Positions 5,479-5,751 of a DNA stretch of 5,751 bases are shown here, piece by piece. The stretch covers positions 36,075-41,825 of the forward strand of contig DHON01000115.1 in NCBI GenBank assembly GCA_002409965.1, given 5' to 3'. Position numbers and translations under genes: made by a program. Source of the stretch: Firmicutes bacterium UBA5389. GTDB lineage: Bacteria > Bacillota > DTU025. The notes beneath the pieces were generated by a model that saw only the letters and a program-made list of their open reading frames with translations, ran no database searches and had not been told where the DNA came from. The number at the start of each line of letters is the position of its first letter. The first letter of the stretch is position 1.

Positions 5479-5751
5479 ATGAATTGGCACAAGTAGTATG
5501 TGGGCGAGGGTATGTCTACTCAATTCAATATCATATTGTGTGGTGTGTAAAGTATCGCAGGAAGATAATCACGCCTAGTTTCGTGCACCCCTCAGCATTA
5601 TATTCCAAACATGCTTAAAGCACTATAGGGTGTCTCTGCACGATTGCTCTTGAAAGCGCATCCCGAAATCCGTTCTCAGTTATTGGGCGGCCATGTTTGG
5701 AGCCCATCGTACTTCATTGCGACAGTCAGCGAGAATACAGAAGAGCAGATC
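5479..5751 (+). pseudogene. tnpA: decayed IS200/IS605-family transposase tnpA, frameshifted, internally deleted, partial
   Basis: TnpA is a small HUH/Y1 single-strand DNA transposase. Pieces recognisable by family memory: MSTQFNIILC (ATG 5512, in frame with ATG 5479); KYRRKIITP in another frame (5550-5576), together resembling the N-terminal strand and KYRRK motif; then, back in the first frame from 5575, LVSCTPQHYIPNMLKAL, a TAG at 5626-5628, GVSARLLLKAHPEI, GGHVWSPSYF and ATVSENTEEQI to the window edge. Intact relatives read LKALKGVSAR, so TAG probably replaced a lysine codon (AAG). Between KIITP and LVSCTPQ the family normally has some 40 residues ending in the DHVHLL HUH motif; here they are missing, so the catalytic histidines are gone. 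A further in-frame TAG is at 5494 and the frame is disturbed near 5541-5550. The catalytic tyrosine would lie beyond the edge. Inactive without doubt if the reading is right. Confidence 0.85.

Larger units (their letters stand above)
5357..5751 (+). mobile_element. IS200/IS605-family insertion sequence remnant (left part, runs off the window)
   Basis: The segment combines a possible left-end hairpin (5357-5398), a promoter, and a decayed tnpA, in the order expected for the left end of a TnpA-only or TnpA/TnpB element. The stretch 5401-5480 is about 42% GC by hand count, against about 67% in a sampled stretch of the lactate dehydrogenase gene, consistent with a foreign origin. The left boundary is inferred from the hairpin and is uncertain. 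The right end, and any tnpB, lie outside the window. These elements lack terminal inverted repeats and target duplications, so none were expected. Confidence 0.6.

Noticed and set aside
1..5751. CRISPR array, tRNA or rRNA genes.
   Set aside because: No regularly spaced direct repeats and no recognisable tRNA or rRNA conserved segments were seen on either strand.

Overview
The window looks like chromosomal DNA from a GC-rich, obligately anaerobic fermentative bacterium, probably a member of the Bacillota (Clostridia or Limnochordia-like). This is an inference. It rests on an oxygen-sensitive tungsten-type aldehyde:ferredoxin oxidoreductase, a Gram-positive-type L-lactate dehydrogenase, a clostridial-style M29 aminopeptidase and a clostridial-style IS200/IS605 transposase remnant. 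The species cannot be named from the sequence.

Layout. Positions 1-271 hold no convincing complete gene; a short minus-strand frame running off the left edge may be the start of a divergent gene. A rightward block follows: L-lactate dehydrogenase (272-1237), a four-cluster polyferredoxin (1323-1724), aldehyde:ferredoxin oxidoreductase (1726-3594), a MoaD/ThiS-like sulfur carrier with a TTG start (3671-3904), and the N-terminal third of a SIS-domain protein (3911-4174). A GC-rich hairpin at 4181-4216 separates this block from a convergent, leftward M29 aminopeptidase (4222-5289). The right end (about 5357-5751) is visibly less GC-rich. It carries a long inverted repeat, a promoter-like sequence and a badly decayed IS200/IS605-family tnpA that runs off the window.

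How the genes fit together. Polyferredoxin and aldehyde oxidoreductase are one base apart and form an obvious functional pair: the large subunit interconverts aldehydes and carboxylic acids at a tungsten- or molybdenum-pterin centre, and the polyferredoxin passes low-potential electrons to or from it. The small sulfur carrier just downstream fits sulfur delivery during synthesis of the pyranopterin cofactor. Lactate dehydrogenase upstream is a second fermentative redox enzyme, but its 85-nt gap to the ferredoxin leaves operon membership open. The SIS fragment, although 6 nt from the sulfur-carrier gene and preceded by a plausible ribosome binding site, is probably a dead remnant.

I did not find a convincing new system. 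The least ordinary items are the decayed transposase, which can only be read by joining frames and has lost its HUH motif; the 42-bp inverted repeat next to it; the truncated SIS gene; and the aor-linked sulfur carrier.
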